A stretch of DNA of 64,000 bases from Paenibacillus_S sp043945595 (GCF_043945595.1 NZ_JBIFNP010000001.1:5332001-5396000), one strand, 5' to 3'. Shown: positions 9,287 to 18,424, numbered from the stretch's first letter. Made by a program: numbers and translations. Notes: generated by a model from the letters alone, not told the origin.

Positions 9287-10120
9287 TCAGCCTTTCACAG
9301 CTCCTGCCGTAATTCCTTGTATAATGTAGCGCTGCATAAATAAGAAGAACAGCATGATCGGCACAACAGCCATCGTCAGCGCGGCCATCGCCAGGTGCCA
9401 CTCGTTCGTGTACTGCCCGAAATAAACGGAAGAAGCGAGCGGAATCGTCTGATTCTTCTTCGAGCTGAGCATAATCAGCGGCAGCAGGAAATCGTTCCAG
9501 ATCCACAGCGAATGCAGAATCGCAATCGTCGTCGTAATCGGCTTAAGCAGCGGCAGCAAAATCCGGAAATAGACGCCGAACGTCCCGCTACCATCGATAT
9601 GGGCCGCTTCCTCCAGCTCGCGCGGAATCGACTTGATGAATCCGTGGTACAGGAACAGCGCAAGCGGAATGCCGAAGCCCCAATACATAAGGATAATACC
9701 GTACAGCGTATTGATCAGGTGCAGCTCCTTGGCCACCTTCACAAGCGGAATCATCATCGTTTGAAACGGAATGACGAGCGAGGACAGGATAGCTAGAAAA
9801 ATAATCTGGCTGACCGGCCCCGGTCTGCGCACCAGCTGATAGGCGGCTGCCGAGCTGATCAGCAGAATGCCGCCGACCGACACGGCCGTAACGATCAGGG
9901 AGTTCATAAAAACGCCGAGGAAGCGGATCTGCTTCCAGACGACGACAAAGTTCTGAAACTGGAACACATGCGGCAGGGCAACGGTAGAAGTAACGACCTC
10001 GTTATACGTCTTGAAGCCGTTGACGAACGTCATATACAGCGGAAAGAAAACCAGGAGAGCCAGAACAATCATCAGCAGCTCCAAAATAAATTTGCCCGGC
10101 GAATACCGATCCCGTATCAC
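9287..10120 (-). CDS. CUT1 sugar ABC transporter permease (MalG/LacG type)
   Basis: A 277-residue inner-membrane permease with about six transmembrane helices and the EAA loop that docks the ATPase (EEAAHIDGSGTFGVYFRILLP in the C-terminal half). The short cytoplasmic N-terminus and the final GITAGAVKG are typical of MalG-like subunits. Its ATG overlaps the stop of the upstream permease (ATGA at 10117-10120). No ATPase gene is in the operon, as is common in Firmicutes, where a shared MsmX-type ATPase powers CUT1 importers. The substrate is unknown; an oligosaccharide is inferred. Confidence 0.92.
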   Translation of the reverse strand: MIRDRYSPGKFILELLMIVLALLVFFPLYMTFVNGFKTYNEVVTSTVALPHVFQFQNFVVVWKQIRFLGVFMNSLIVTAVSVGGILLISSAAAYQLVRRPGPVSQIIFLAILSSLVIPFQTMMIPLVKVAKELHLINTLYGIILMYWGFGIPLALFLYHGFIKSIPRELEEAAHIDGSGTFGVYFRILLPLLKPITTTIAILHSLWIWNDFLLPLIMLSSKKNQTIPLASSVYFGQYTNEWHLAMAALTMAVVPIMLFFLFMQRYIIQGITAGAVKG

Positions 10121-10995
10121 ATCTCCACCTCCCTGCGTTTCATAACGGCAACCTGAATGAGCGTAATAGCGGCAAGCACCAGGAAAAACACGACCGCCTT
10201 CGCGGATGCATACGTAAACAGATTTTTCGTAAAGGCATCCAGATAAATATGATAGGCCAGCGACTCCGTCGTGCCGAACGGACCGCCCTTAGTCAAGGCG
10301 AAGTTCAGATCGAAGCCTTTGAACCCGTTTGAAATTGCGAGGAACAGGTTAATCGTCATCGCCGGACGAATCAGCGGAAGCACGACATGCCGGAATCGGG
10401 TGAGGCGGCCCGCCCCGTCCATTTCGGCTGCCTCCAGCATATCCTTAGGCACGCCCTGCAGCGCAGCCAGGTAAATGACCATGAAATAACCGGCGGAATG
10501 CCAGATCGTCACGATGACAAGCGACCAGAACGCGTAGTCCGGCAGGCTGAGCCAGTTTTTTTGCAGCAGCTCGATGCCGGCCGCTTTACCTACTTCACTG
10601 AACAAACGGGTAATGATGAACTGCCATATAAAACCGATAATGACCGGACCGATAACATAAGGCAGAAAAAAGATTGTGCGAAGAAAATTTCGGGTTTTAA
10701 GCGCAAGATTCAATACCAAAGCCAGCGCCAGCCCTGTGATATTAAGCAGAATCGTGGTGGCTGCCACATATTTAACTGTAAATGCGAACGATTTCATAAA
10801 TCCGGTGTCGCCGATCATCTTGGTGTAATTGCTCCAGCCCGCCCAGCGGATATCACTGCTGATACCGTTCCAATCCTGAAATGAGAACACTATGGCTCGC
10901 ATAAAGGGAACTAGAATCACCATCGTGAAAAAAATCACCGCTGGCGCTACGAAAGCCGCATAGGTCAACAGCTGCCGGGTTTTCATCGTCGTCAT
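10117..10995 (-). CDS. CUT1 sugar ABC transporter permease (MalF/UgpA type)
   Basis: A 292-residue permease with about six transmembrane helices and the EAA motif LEAAEMDGAGRLTRFRHVVLP near residues 195-215. FALTKGGPFGTTESLAYHIY is a family signature of UgpA-like subunits. It sits between the binding-protein gene and the second permease. A GGAGGAAG-type ribosome site precedes the start. Confidence 0.92.
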   Translation of the reverse strand: MTTMKTRQLLTYAAFVAPAVIFFTMVILVPFMRAIVFSFQDWNGISSDIRWAGWSNYTKMIGDTGFMKSFAFTVKYVAATTILLNITGLALALVLNLALKTRNFLRTIFFLPYVIGPVIIGFIWQFIITRLFSEVGKAAGIELLQKNWLSLPDYAFWSLVIVTIWHSAGYFMVIYLAALQGVPKDMLEAAEMDGAGRLTRFRHVVLPLIRPAMTINLFLAISNGFKGFDLNFALTKGGPFGTTESLAYHIYLDAFTKNLFTYASAKAVVFFLVLAAITLIQVAVMKRREVEM

Positions 10996-11026
10996 GGCTT
11001 CCTCCTTCTCTGTCCTGAAAACAGAC

Positions 11027-11064
11027 GGTGCACGGCCCCCGAGTGTGAACGGAAGCCATGCACC
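11027..11064 (-). promoter_or_regulatory. hairpin between the binding-protein and permease genes
   Basis: An imperfect inverted repeat (GGTGCA at 11027-11032, TGCACC at 11059-11064) lies in the 91-bp gap and is followed on the minus strand by only a short T-run. Such hairpins often stabilise the binding-protein mRNA or attenuate permease expression. This role is an inference. Confidence 0.4.
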
Positions 11065-11086
11065 AGGTCGTCTTTCCAGGATCAGG

Positions 11087-12364
11087 TTATTTTTTTACGC
11101 GTTCGTTCCAAATTTTTTGCACTTCCGCAAGCGCCTGCTCCTTGTTCAGCTGTCCGCCGACGTATGCCTGCAGCGGCTTCGCAAACTCCTGGTTCGAGCC
11201 GGACGGCCACAGCGTGTGCGCCCAAGGCACCGTTTGGTTCTTCTCTACGTAGGAGCTCAGGTCCGCAGCCAGCGGTCCGAGGTCCGGCGTCGTTTTCAAG
11301 TCGGTGAAAGCCGGAATGAGCTTGAAGGAATCGACCAAATATTTTTGCCCGTTCTCGTGGATCCAGTTCAGGAACTTTTTGCTTTCTTCCAGGTTTTTGG
11401 AATTTTTATTAAGGACATAGTAGCCCGGAACCCCTACCGGCAGCTTCGTGTCGGCTGCGGTATCGTTCAGCGGAATCGCGAACATGCCCATTTTGATATT
11501 CGGGTTGATTTTCATAATCGAATCGATCGTCCACACGCCCTGCTGCATCATAGCCGTCTTGCCGGAGGAGAAATCGGATACCTGGTTGTCATAGCTGACC
11601 CCGACCGACTCGGCTCCTTTGCCATATTTGACCGTCATGTCGAGGACGTCGAAGAAGCCGTTCATATTGGCGACATCCGTGACTTTCTTCTCGCCTTTAT
11701 TAATTTTGTCGATCATGCCGACCGGATCTTTCTCGTAAGCGTATGGAAGGTTGAACAAATGCTGGCCCAATACCCACCATTCTTTATAAGCTTCGGAGTA
11801 GGACGGAACGCCGACCGTCTTGAGCTTTTCGTTCACCTGCTTGAGCTCAGTCAAGGTTGTAGGCACTTTATCAATGCCGGCCTTGGCGAACAAGTCTTTA
11901 TTGTAAATAAATCCGTAGCCTTCGAAAGCGACCGGGAAGCCCAGCTTTTTGCCGTTGACCGTCATGCCCTGTACCGCGGAAGGCGATACTTTGGACATCC
12001 ATGGCTCGTTCGACAGATCGGCCAGCTTATCCGACCAATCGCTGATGTCGGTGAATGCCTTGGTCATAAATACGTCTGGGGCATCTCCCGAAGCAAATCG
12101 CGTTTTCAGCAGCGTCTCGTAATCGCTCGTTACCTGCGCCTCAATCACGACGTTCGGATGCGATGCCATATAATCAGCAGCCATAGCTTTGACCTTGTCG
12201 GTGATCTCCACTTTAAACTGCATCAGCTTAATCGTCGTCTTCTCTCCGCCGGCAGCCGCCTTGCCGCTCCCTGCATCCGGCTTCGCCTCGTCTCCTCCAG
12301 CACAGCCGACCACTCCGCTCATCAGCAGTGCAGTCACGGTAAACATGGATAACCATTTTTTCAT
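11087..12364 (-). CDS. CUT1 extracellular sugar-binding lipoprotein
   Basis: A 425-residue solute-binding protein. The N-terminus has a lipoprotein signal with the lipobox LMSGVVGC, so the mature protein would be lipid-anchored at the cysteine. The body matches family-1 sugar-binding proteins (MalE/UgpB-like), including TLTELKQVNEKLK and FPVAFEGYGFIYNKDLFAKAG. It shares many motifs with the binding protein at 44074-45382 (FKVEI, LKT-FASGD-PD-F, EGYGF-YNK, a shared IPAF motif near the C-terminus), so the two are paralogues. It is first in the transporter operon and lies downstream of the two-component genes. Confidence 0.93.
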   Translation of the reverse strand: MKKWLSMFTVTALLMSGVVGCAGGDEAKPDAGSGKAAAGGEKTTIKLMQFKVEITDKVKAMAADYMASHPNVVIEAQVTSDYETLLKTRFASGDAPDVFMTKAFTDISDWSDKLADLSNEPWMSKVSPSAVQGMTVNGKKLGFPVAFEGYGFIYNKDLFAKAGIDKVPTTLTELKQVNEKLKTVGVPSYSEAYKEWWVLGQHLFNLPYAYEKDPVGMIDKINKGEKKVTDVANMNGFFDVLDMTVKYGKGAESVGVSYDNQVSDFSSGKTAMMQQGVWTIDSIMKINPNIKMGMFAIPLNDTAADTKLPVGVPGYYVLNKNSKNLEESKKFLNWIHENGQKYLVDSFKLIPAFTDLKTTPDLGPLAADLSSYVEKNQTVPWAHTLWPSGSNQEFAKPLQAYVGGQLNKEQALAEVQKIWNERVKK

Positions 12365-12462
12365 CTCTGCGGTTCCCCCTTCAATGTTCTTGCTCGTTTC
12401 GTCCTTAGTTTACTAGGATAACCGAGTGAAGGGCAGATAATATTTTCGCCCAAAAAAGGAAT

Positions 12463-14032
12463 CTATGAATGTCGCTGCTGCTTGCGGTATTGAAGCGGAG
12501 ACAAGCCGGTCTGCTTTTTGAACACCTTGCCAAAATAGTTCTCATCGGCATAACCGAGCGCCTCGGCCATGTCCAGCACGGACATATCGGTATGGATCAG
12601 CAGCGATTTCGCCTTCTCCATCCGCAGCTCCGTCAGGTAGGTCATCACCGTCGTGTTGTACAGCTCCTTGAATTTCTTCGCGATATACTGCGGGCTGAAG
12701 TGGAACCGCTCGGACAGCACGGACAAGGACAGATCGTCTTGAAAATGACGGTGCATGTAATCTCGGATCGCCTGAATGCCCCGCGAGCTGAAGCCTTCGC
12801 CGCCCGTCTCCTCGATCAGTCTCCACCACTGCTGAATCATCAGCTTCTCCCATTCGTCCAAATCGCTGATCCAGACCGGGAGAAAAATATCCGCGGCGAT
12901 CCGTTCGTCGCGGATCAGACGGCTCGCCTGCTCGAGCAGCAGGTTCGCTTCCATCGTGCAGGCCTGCAGCTCCTTGACGCTGAGCGTCCCCCGCTCCCGC
13001 AGCTGGCCCGTAAACGAGCGGATGATCTTCGCCGCATACGCCCGGTTCCTCGTTCTTGAGCGCCGTCTGCAGCAGCAGCTGACGGTCGGTCAGCCGCGGC
13101 GAAGGCTTGCCTGCATCGGCCTTGGACTCCGCGCCGCCTCCGAGCACGTCGCATCTCCACAGCGCGGCGCGCGCGGCGCCGATCGCCTGGGGCAGCGACT
13201 CCGCGGAAATCTCCGCGCCCGAATAGCCGAGCAGTACCCGCAGCCCCAGCGTCTTCCGCCACGCTTCGGCCAGCCGGTCCATATACCTCCGGTAATCTCC
13301 GGAGGAATGAGCGCTGCCTGCCGAGGTGAGCAGCAGCCACTGGTAATCATCGAGACGGCACAGGTAATGCGTGCCGTAAGGCTTCAAGGTCTCGTGGGCA
13401 ATATTGTTCACCGCGAAGACGAACAGCTCCCCATCGCCGAAGAACCGTTTCTCCACGAGTCCCATCCGGTTGCAGGGCAGCACCAGCGCTGCGCCGAGCC
13501 GGTCCGTCGGCAGTCCGACTTTATACAGCAGCCCGCGGATGCCCTCGTGGAAGGCGATGTCTCCCTTGAAAAAGACGGACAGCTTCTGCTCGTCCAACAG
13601 CGCATCGGCCCGGCGAACGCGGTCCCCCTTGTCCCTCTCCGTCTGCTGGCTGTTCTCCCGCTCCCTGCATACGGCGACGGCGCGGGAGAGCGCTTGCTCC
13701 AGATCGCTTTTGCGGAACGGCTTCAGCAAATAATCGACGCCGCCCGCCTGGATGGCCGCACGGGTATACGGAAAGCTGTCGTAGCCGCTCACCACGATCA
13801 CCTGCGTCTCCCATCCTTCCTCGCGAAGCAGGCGCAGCAGCTCGGTGCCGTCCATGCCCGGCATGCTCATATCGCAGAACAATATCGCAGGCCGGTGCTG
13901 GCGGATCAGCTCCATGGCCTGCCGGCCATCCTCCGCCATCAGGCGTTCGGTCACGCCGAACCGCTCCCAATCGACGGACAGCTCGATGCCTTCCCTTACA
14001 TGCTCCTCGTCGTCAGCTATCAATACTTTCAT
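12463..14032 (-). CDS. YesN/AraC-type response regulator, one frameshift
   Basis: The start MKVLIADDEEH at 14032 begins a receiver domain with the phosphoacceptor in ILFCDMSMPGMDG and the conserved Lys in YLLKPF. A middle region of about 250 residues links it to a C-terminal AraC-type DNA-binding domain (two helix-turn-helices ending in the LGYADENYFGKVFKKQTGLSPLQYR region). The frame breaks in the CCC run at 13041-13043. Removing one base joins the two halves and gives 522 residues, normal for YesN-like regulators. The gene overlaps the end of its sensor kinase by 20 bp, and the binding-protein gene follows. It probably activates the transporter operon. A sequencing error is the likeliest cause of the break. 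Confidence 0.85.
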
Positions 14033-15815
14033 CAGGCGGCAGCCTCCTTGTCGTTTCAATCGTGAGTGGAATGCGAAGCGTAATGACCGTCGCTTCGTAA
14101 GGTGTGCTCTGCAGGTCCCAATCGAAGTCCGGCTCATACTGCAAGCGAAGCCGCTGCAGCACATTGATCAGGCCGATCCCCCGTTCCTGCCCGGTATGCA
14201 GCTGGCTCGCGGCATATTCCCGGCGAATGCGTCCAATCGTCTCCGCATCCATTCCTTTGCCATTATCCATTACCCGGATGCACAGCTGCTCGGACGTCCG
14301 CTCCACGGCAATATGCAGCGTCTCGGAGCCTTTGCCCTTCTCCATGCCGTGAACGATACTGTTCTCGACCAGCGGCTGCAGGATCATCTTCGGCACCTGA
14401 ACCTGCAGGGCGTCCGAAGGGCAGGTCAGCGTGTAGGACAGCTTATTTTTAAACCTGCCGGTTTGCAGGGACAAATAATGCTCGATATGCTGAATTTCTT
14501 TTTGCAGCGGCACGGTTTCGGTTTCGAAATCCATGCTGTAGCGCAGAATCGCGCCCAGCTCGGCAATTTTATCGCTGATTTCCTCCGAGCCGTGGCGAAG
14601 CGCCAGCGTCCCGATCGACTGCAGCGTGTTGTACAAAAAATGCGGATTGATTTGAGCTTGAAGCATTTTCAGGCGGGCGGTGGACAGCTCAAGCCGGTTG
14701 CGGTACTCCCGGTTCATCAGATCGTCCAGGTTTCCGACCATCGTGTGAAACCGGTGCTCCAGTACGCCTAGCTCGTCTATGCGCCCTTTGACCGGCTTCA
14801 CCTCGAAGTTGCCGGTTTCCACCTGCGCAATAGTGCGAAGCAGCCGTTTGACCGGGGAGGTCGTCACATACGACAGAATGGAAGCGAGCACCAGCACGAA
14901 GGCTACGGCAATAAACTGGATAATCAGGGAGCGGTTCAAGGTGCGGTTCGCCGATTCATTCACCGCGGTGGCCGGAATGAACTTGACCAGCGTCAGCGGA
15001 AGCTCCATATACTGGTCCCTTACATAAATGAGCACGCCGCTGCGTCCGTTCCATTTGCCGTTAACCGAGCCGCGGTTCCCCTCCATCGAAATATTCAAGG
15101 CCCTCTCGTCTCCGGCCGGGCCCGCGGTCTCTTTCCCGCCGGTGGCATGCAGCAGCTGCATATCCTGCCGGATGTACAGGAACATCGTCTCGCCCTCGGA
15201 GGGCTCGGACACGGATAATGGCCGCATCAGTCGCTTGATTTCATCCATCCCCACATAGAGCGAGAGCATGCCCAGCACGGAACTGCTGGGATAATCGACC
15301 AGCGGCCGATGAAAGACAAGCACGCGGTCCTTTCCGATAGATGCGACCTCGTAGGCGTTTTCCCGCTCCCAGCCCTCTTCTTCCTGCTTAGGAATCGTCA
15401 CGGTTGTCGGAGGAATGCTGATGCTGAGCTGACCGAGATCCGTTTTCGAATACGTCTGGCCCGTCATCGAGCTGACATACCGGACGGCGCGGAACTCCGG
15501 GCGGTTATTGTATATCCCCGATACCTTGTCGGTAATAAACAGCAGCTGGGCCGGGGGAGTCTCCTGCGATCTTAAGTAGCGCATTAACGTCTGATCGTGA
15601 TAGAAGGACACGGATATATGATTCAGCTCATCCAAATATCGTTTGATATTGTCCATCCCGCCGTCCATCGTATTCTGATTCAGCTCGATCAGCTGACGCT
15701 CGACGGAGCGCGATGTCGTTTTGTAGGATATCATAATGGACAGGGACAGCGGAATGACGGCGGAGATAAGCATCCCGACCAGCAGCTTGGCGAACAAGCT
15801 TTTTTTAAGCCACAA
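14013..15815 (-). CDS. YesM-type sensor histidine kinase
   Basis: A 600-residue kinase with an N-terminal transmembrane helix (about 10-35), a large extracellular sensor domain (about 36-290), a second helix (about 295-318), HAMP (about 318-370), the His_kinase motif LKMLQAQINPHFLYNTLQSIG (about 408-428) and a C-terminal HATPase_c. The start is a TTG with AAGGGAG 8 nt upstream. It is the first gene of the HK-RR-ABC cluster and presumably senses an extracellular carbohydrate imported by the transporter. Confidence 0.93.
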   Translation of the reverse strand: MWLKKSLFAKLLVGMLISAVIPLSLSIMISYKTTSRSVERQLIELNQNTMDGGMDNIKRYLDELNHISVSFYHDQTLMRYLRSQETPPAQLLFITDKVSGIYNNRPEFRAVRYVSSMTGQTYSKTDLGQLSISIPPTTVTIPKQEEEGWERENAYEVASIGKDRVLVFHRPLVDYPSSSVLGMLSLYVGMDEIKRLMRPLSVSEPSEGETMFLYIRQDMQLLHATGGKETAGPAGDERALNISMEGNRGSVNGKWNGRSGVLIYVRDQYMELPLTLVKFIPATAVNESANRTLNRSLIIQFIAVAFVLVLASILSYVTTSPVKRLLRTIAQVETGNFEVKPVKGRIDELGVLEHRFHTMVGNLDDLMNREYRNRLELSTARLKMLQAQINPHFLYNTLQSIGTLALRHGSEEISDKIAELGAILRYSMDFETETVPLQKEIQHIEHYLSLQTGRFKNKLSYTLTCPSDALQVQVPKMILQPLVENSIVHGMEKGKGSETLHIAVERTSEQLCIRVMDNGKGMDAETIGRIRREYAASQLHTGQERGIGLINVLQRLRLQYEPDFDWDLQSTPYEATVITLRIPLTIETTRRLPPDESIDS

Positions 15816-15848
15816 TGTAAACGCTCCCTTTAGGTTAAATTGGAATAA

Positions 15849-15905
15849 AGTTTATTCTCTCCTGACAGCTGTCGTCAATTCGAACATGCTAACACGAGAA
15901 TAAAC
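15849..15905 (-). promoter_or_regulatory. promoter of the YesM/YesN pair flanked by a 10-bp inverted repeat
   Basis: On the minus strand TTGACG (15878-15873), an 18-bp spacer and TAAACT (15854-15849) form a good sigma-A promoter 34 bp before the kinase start. A perfect inverted repeat, GTTTATTCTC (15850-15859) and GAGAATAAAC (15896-15905), brackets it. One arm covers the -10 box, which suggests an operator. Confidence 0.6.
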
Positions 15906-15976
15906 GGCTTTGCCGGCGATGTAAAGAATGTAAAGAATCCAGCGCTCCCCGGCTCCGGCACTTCCTGTTCGTAAAG

Positions 15977-16007
15977 AAAAAAAGCCCGTCCCTCATTCGT
16001 TCAGGGA
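15977..16007 (-). terminator. probable terminator after the exporter-like gene
   Basis: On the minus strand TCCCT (16007-16003), a 9-nt loop and AGGGA (15993-15989), then a short GC stretch and seven Ts. The stem is short. Confidence 0.45.
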
Positions 16008-16044
16008 ACTGAGCTGCCCCGCCGGCAGACGGATCGTCTCGCTG

Positions 16045-16989
16045 TTAACCGATCGTTTTTATAAAAATTTCCAGTTCATTGGCCACCGCATACAAGCTGG
16101 CCCGGTTCTCGAATTCATGCCTCGTTTCCGGCAGCGGCAGCAGCTTATGATATTCCCGGATCGTTCTGAGACTCTCGTACATGGCATCCTTCGATTCGCT
16201 GCCGTTGATCAGATGCCGGCTCAGCTCTTCCATAAAGTCGCCGATGCGTATCCCCTGCTCCATCCTGACCGAGATTCGCGAAACGTACGGCAGCATTCGC
16301 TCCATAATTTCCAGCTGCTGCCGCTTGATTTCCATCCTATGATAAAAGAAATTTTCTTTATTGTTCAGCCACTGGTTCTCCATATCCATCATAACGAGCG
16401 GCCTGGCCTTCTTCAGCACGTCGGAGAGCATCAGCAGCTCCTTGCCGTCCCACAGCGTATAGCCTTCTTTCAAATAAGCGGCCATCTCGTGCAAAATAGC
16501 GCACAGCAGACGATTGGCCTCGTCCTTATACCGGGTCAGCTCCTTATCGATGCTCGGCATATACCAATTGATCAGCAGCGCGACCCCCAAACCAATGATC
16601 ACGACCTGCAGCTCGTTCAAGAAAAAAGCAAGGTCCATCTTCCGGTGCATGTAAACATGCATCACGATGACCGAGCTGCTGGCAATCCCTTCATGAATGC
16701 GCAGCCGGACGCACAGAGGAATAAACAAGATCAGCAGAACGAGAAACGACAGCGGCGTATAGCCGATGAGCGCAAATAAAACGCTGGAGAAGCCGATGCT
16801 GAGCAGGCAGGCGATAAAGCGGCTGAGTACGGCATGGGCGGACTGCTTCCGTGACTTTTGAATGCACAGGAGCGTAAGAATTCCCGCAGCGGTGAAGTTG
16901 GTAAGCTGGAGCGTCTCCGCGATAAAAATAGAGACGCAGACCCCGATGGCTGTTTTTATCGTCCGAAAGCCTATTTTCATGTTGTTCAC
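16045..16989 (-). CDS. aromatic acid exporter family protein (ArAE/DUF939, YqjA-like)
   Basis: A 314-residue membrane protein. The N-terminal half has four to five hydrophobic helices (about 10-145), beginning MKIGFRTIKTAIGVCVSIF, a signature of this family. The C-terminal half is a soluble helical domain. Members resemble half-length FUSC/AaeB exporters, and B. subtilis YqjA is a homologue. The transported compound is unknown. The gene appears monocistronic, on the same strand as the preceding kinase cluster but separated by 230 bp. Confidence 0.8.
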   Translation of the reverse strand: MNNMKIGFRTIKTAIGVCVSIFIAETLQLTNFTAAGILTLLCIQKSRKQSAHAVLSRFIACLLSIGFSSVLFALIGYTPLSFLVLLILFIPLCVRLRIHEGIASSSVIVMHVYMHRKMDLAFFLNELQVVIIGLGVALLINWYMPSIDKELTRYKDEANRLLCAILHEMAAYLKEGYTLWDGKELLMLSDVLKKARPLVMMDMENQWLNNKENFFYHRMEIKRQQLEIMERMLPYVSRISVRMEQGIRIGDFMEELSRHLINGSESKDAMYESLRTIREYHKLLPLPETRHEFENRASLYAVANELEIFIKTIG

Positions 16990-17173
16990 CCTCAGGATAT
17001 TTGTTTTGGGTCTATTCTACATTGCTTTCACCAGATATGTAAATATAGTTCACATAAAATCAATATCATTCGCTTGATCAGCGCTTTTATTTGTACCGGT
17101 TTCGTACTAAAGCCAAACTTGTACGAACGCCTTGGATCTTTCCGGCTCCCTGCCACCTATGGGCATCCTGACC

Positions 17174-17214
17174 CAAAAAAAACCCGCCGTTCCTTCCTTG
17201 CAGAAGAAAGCGCG
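17174..17214 (-). terminator. strong rho-independent terminator on the minus strand
   Basis: On the minus strand CCGC plus CTTTCTT pairs with AAGGAAG plus GCGG across a CTGC loop, followed by eight Ts. It closes a minus-strand transcript that contains only the tiny ORF at 17296-17409. Confidence 0.75.
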
Positions 17215-17295
17215 GACTTTCGATACAAGTACATCGGTAAAGGTCAAGCTTCCTTTCCAGTGCGCCTGCTCCTTATCTGCGTGGCAGATAGAAGG

Positions 17296-17409
17296 TCATC
17301 CTGCCGCTCGAAACACATCGGTATTAGCAGAAATTCTCGAAGAATACAGTTCAAAAGCATCTGCAGCAATCATCAGATGATCGCCTTGTTTAATTCTTGC
17401 TTTTTTCAA
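17296..17409 (-). CDS. possible 37-residue small protein
   Basis: A TTG at 17409 has GAGGTGAGG just upstream and opens a 37-codon frame. It begins with a basic stretch (LKKARIKQGDH) and ends in TGA at 17296. The strong terminator about 80 bp downstream shows that something on this strand is transcribed. I recognise no family. A longer GTG start at 17418 is possible. Confidence 0.35.
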   Translation of the reverse strand: MKKARIKQGDHLMIAADAFELYSSRISANTDVFRAAG

Positions 17410-17525
17410 CAGCCTCACCTCTTCTAATAGAATACAATCTGCTATTCGAAAGGTTCATAGATTGCTCAGGCATTGAATCGGCAGCGTATAAAAAAGGCAC
17501 TTTGTATATAGTCCTACGGACTTGC

Positions 17526-17560
17526 AAAAAAAATACCGCAGCACCGGTAAAGGTCTGCGG
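17526..17560 (-). terminator. terminator of the XRE regulator gene
   Basis: CCGCAG (17536-17541) and CTGCGG (17555-17560) form a hairpin with an inner ACC/GGT pairing. On the minus strand it is followed by TATTTTTTTT, directly after the stop codon. Confidence 0.85.
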
Positions 17561-17561
17561 C

Positions 17562-17906
17562 CTATCTGTGTCCGATCGCTTTGATCGCGAACATCTCAAT
17601 CCCTTGCTCTACCATGCCCATCCAGTATTCGGCCGCCTCTTTGTCTGCGCAGTGCAGCTCCTTCAGCATCAGGGCAATCCGGTCGATTCGGGCGGATGTC
17701 CAATCGTCCACGTCGTCTTCTTCGTCTGCCTCCATGGGCAGCTCATGCTGCAATCTGCTTAACAATTCCAGCTGGATGGTCTGGGTTTTTCCCGTTTCCA
17801 GATTGCTTAAGTATACGGGCGAAACGCCCAATTCCTTTGCAAAATCGTTCAGTGCGATGCCTTTCTGCTGCCGGATTTGGCGCAGCTGCTGGCCGAATGA
17901 GCTCAT
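17562..17906 (-). CDS. XRE-family helix-turn-helix regulator
   Basis: A 114-residue protein starting MSSFGQQLRQIRQQKG at 17906, behind GGGGGAAG. Residues about 4-62 form a Cro/CI-type helix-turn-helix (IALNDFAKELGVSPVYLSNLETGK). The rest is acidic and helical (EADEEDDVDDW) with no recognised domain. It is monocistronic with its own terminator. Its targets are unknown. Confidence 0.85.
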   Translation of the reverse strand: MSSFGQQLRQIRQQKGIALNDFAKELGVSPVYLSNLETGKTQTIQLELLSRLQHELPMEADEEDDVDDWTSARIDRIALMLKELHCADKEAAEYWMGMVEQGIEMFAIKAIGHR

Positions 17907-18000
17907 GCCTCTTCCCCCTTGGCTTCCTCTTACCGTATTACCGTACAAGCCGGATTTTATCAGTATGGGTTTGTTTTCCTTTGGCTAATCATGGACATAC

Positions 18001-18101
18001 AAGACTTTTAAAATCTTGGGGGAACCTATACGCTAAAGCCTCTTAAAATCCTGGGAAAACCTACGTTAAAGACTTTTAAAATCTTGGGAACCCATACGTT
18101 A
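18001..18101. repeat. three tandem 33-35 bp repeats
   Basis: Units start at 18001, 18036 and 18069. Each has the form AAG, then CTTTTAAAAT, then CTTGGG, then ACCTATACG followed by TTAA or CTAA, with a few differences. Each unit has an AT-rich TTTTAAAA centre. They lie between the XRE gene and a long palindrome. Confidence 0.7.
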
Positions 18102-18108
18102 GTGTGTT

Positions 18109-18232
18109 GGGAGGGAAGGAGGATGGGGCTGCAGCCGTTGTTGAAGTCGTGTTCCATTTGAATAGATTTAGAGGTGGGAACACGACTTCAAAGACGGCCC
18201 GTAAACTTTCCGCCCCATCCCCCTTCCCTCTT
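18109..18232. repeat. long intergenic palindrome, core variant with compensatory change
   Basis: The outer arms (18109-18129 and 18212-18232) are complementary with two mismatches. The inner arms, TTGAAGTCGTGTTCC (18141-18155) and its exact complement (18177-18191), form a 15-bp stem. Between them lie CGTTGTTG (18136-18143) and CAAAGACG (18189-18196). These match the CGCTGTTG/CAAAGGCG core of the copies at 45.6, 46.1, 55.2 and 57.4 kb, with the C to T and G to A changes falling on paired positions. Confidence 0.8.
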
Positions 18233-18339
18233 CTGATCTCCATTGTGCGGTCACTTCTACTTTCTTCAGTTCATTACTTTACTTCCATTTTGGCCCGCTT
18301 TCACTTTCTTTGGGTTATCCCTAGCCTGGCCGACCATTG

Positions 18340-18393
18340 CTTAAAAAAGACCCTTGGCTACGTCGTCATTGGATGACAAAGCCAAGGGTCTTT
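18340..18393 (-). terminator. terminator of the ribose-type ABC/kinase operon
   Basis: AAAGACCCTTGGCT (18346-18359) and AGCCAAGGGTCTTT (18380-18393) form a perfect 14-bp stem. On the minus strand it is followed by a T-run, about 30 bp after the kinase stop. Confidence 0.85.
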
Positions 18394-18424
18394 CTAAAGG
18401 GCAGCTTCGCGCTTTCATTGCCGC

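Noticed and set aside
10994..12352. 452-codon open frame antisense to the first sugar-binding protein
   Set aside because: The opposite strand encodes a clear binding lipoprotein with lipobox and family motifs. The antisense frame has no recognisable domain.
12956..14065. 369-codon open frame antisense to the AraC-type regulator
   Set aside because: The opposite strand encodes an obvious receiver domain. The antisense product is Arg/Gln-rich without motifs.
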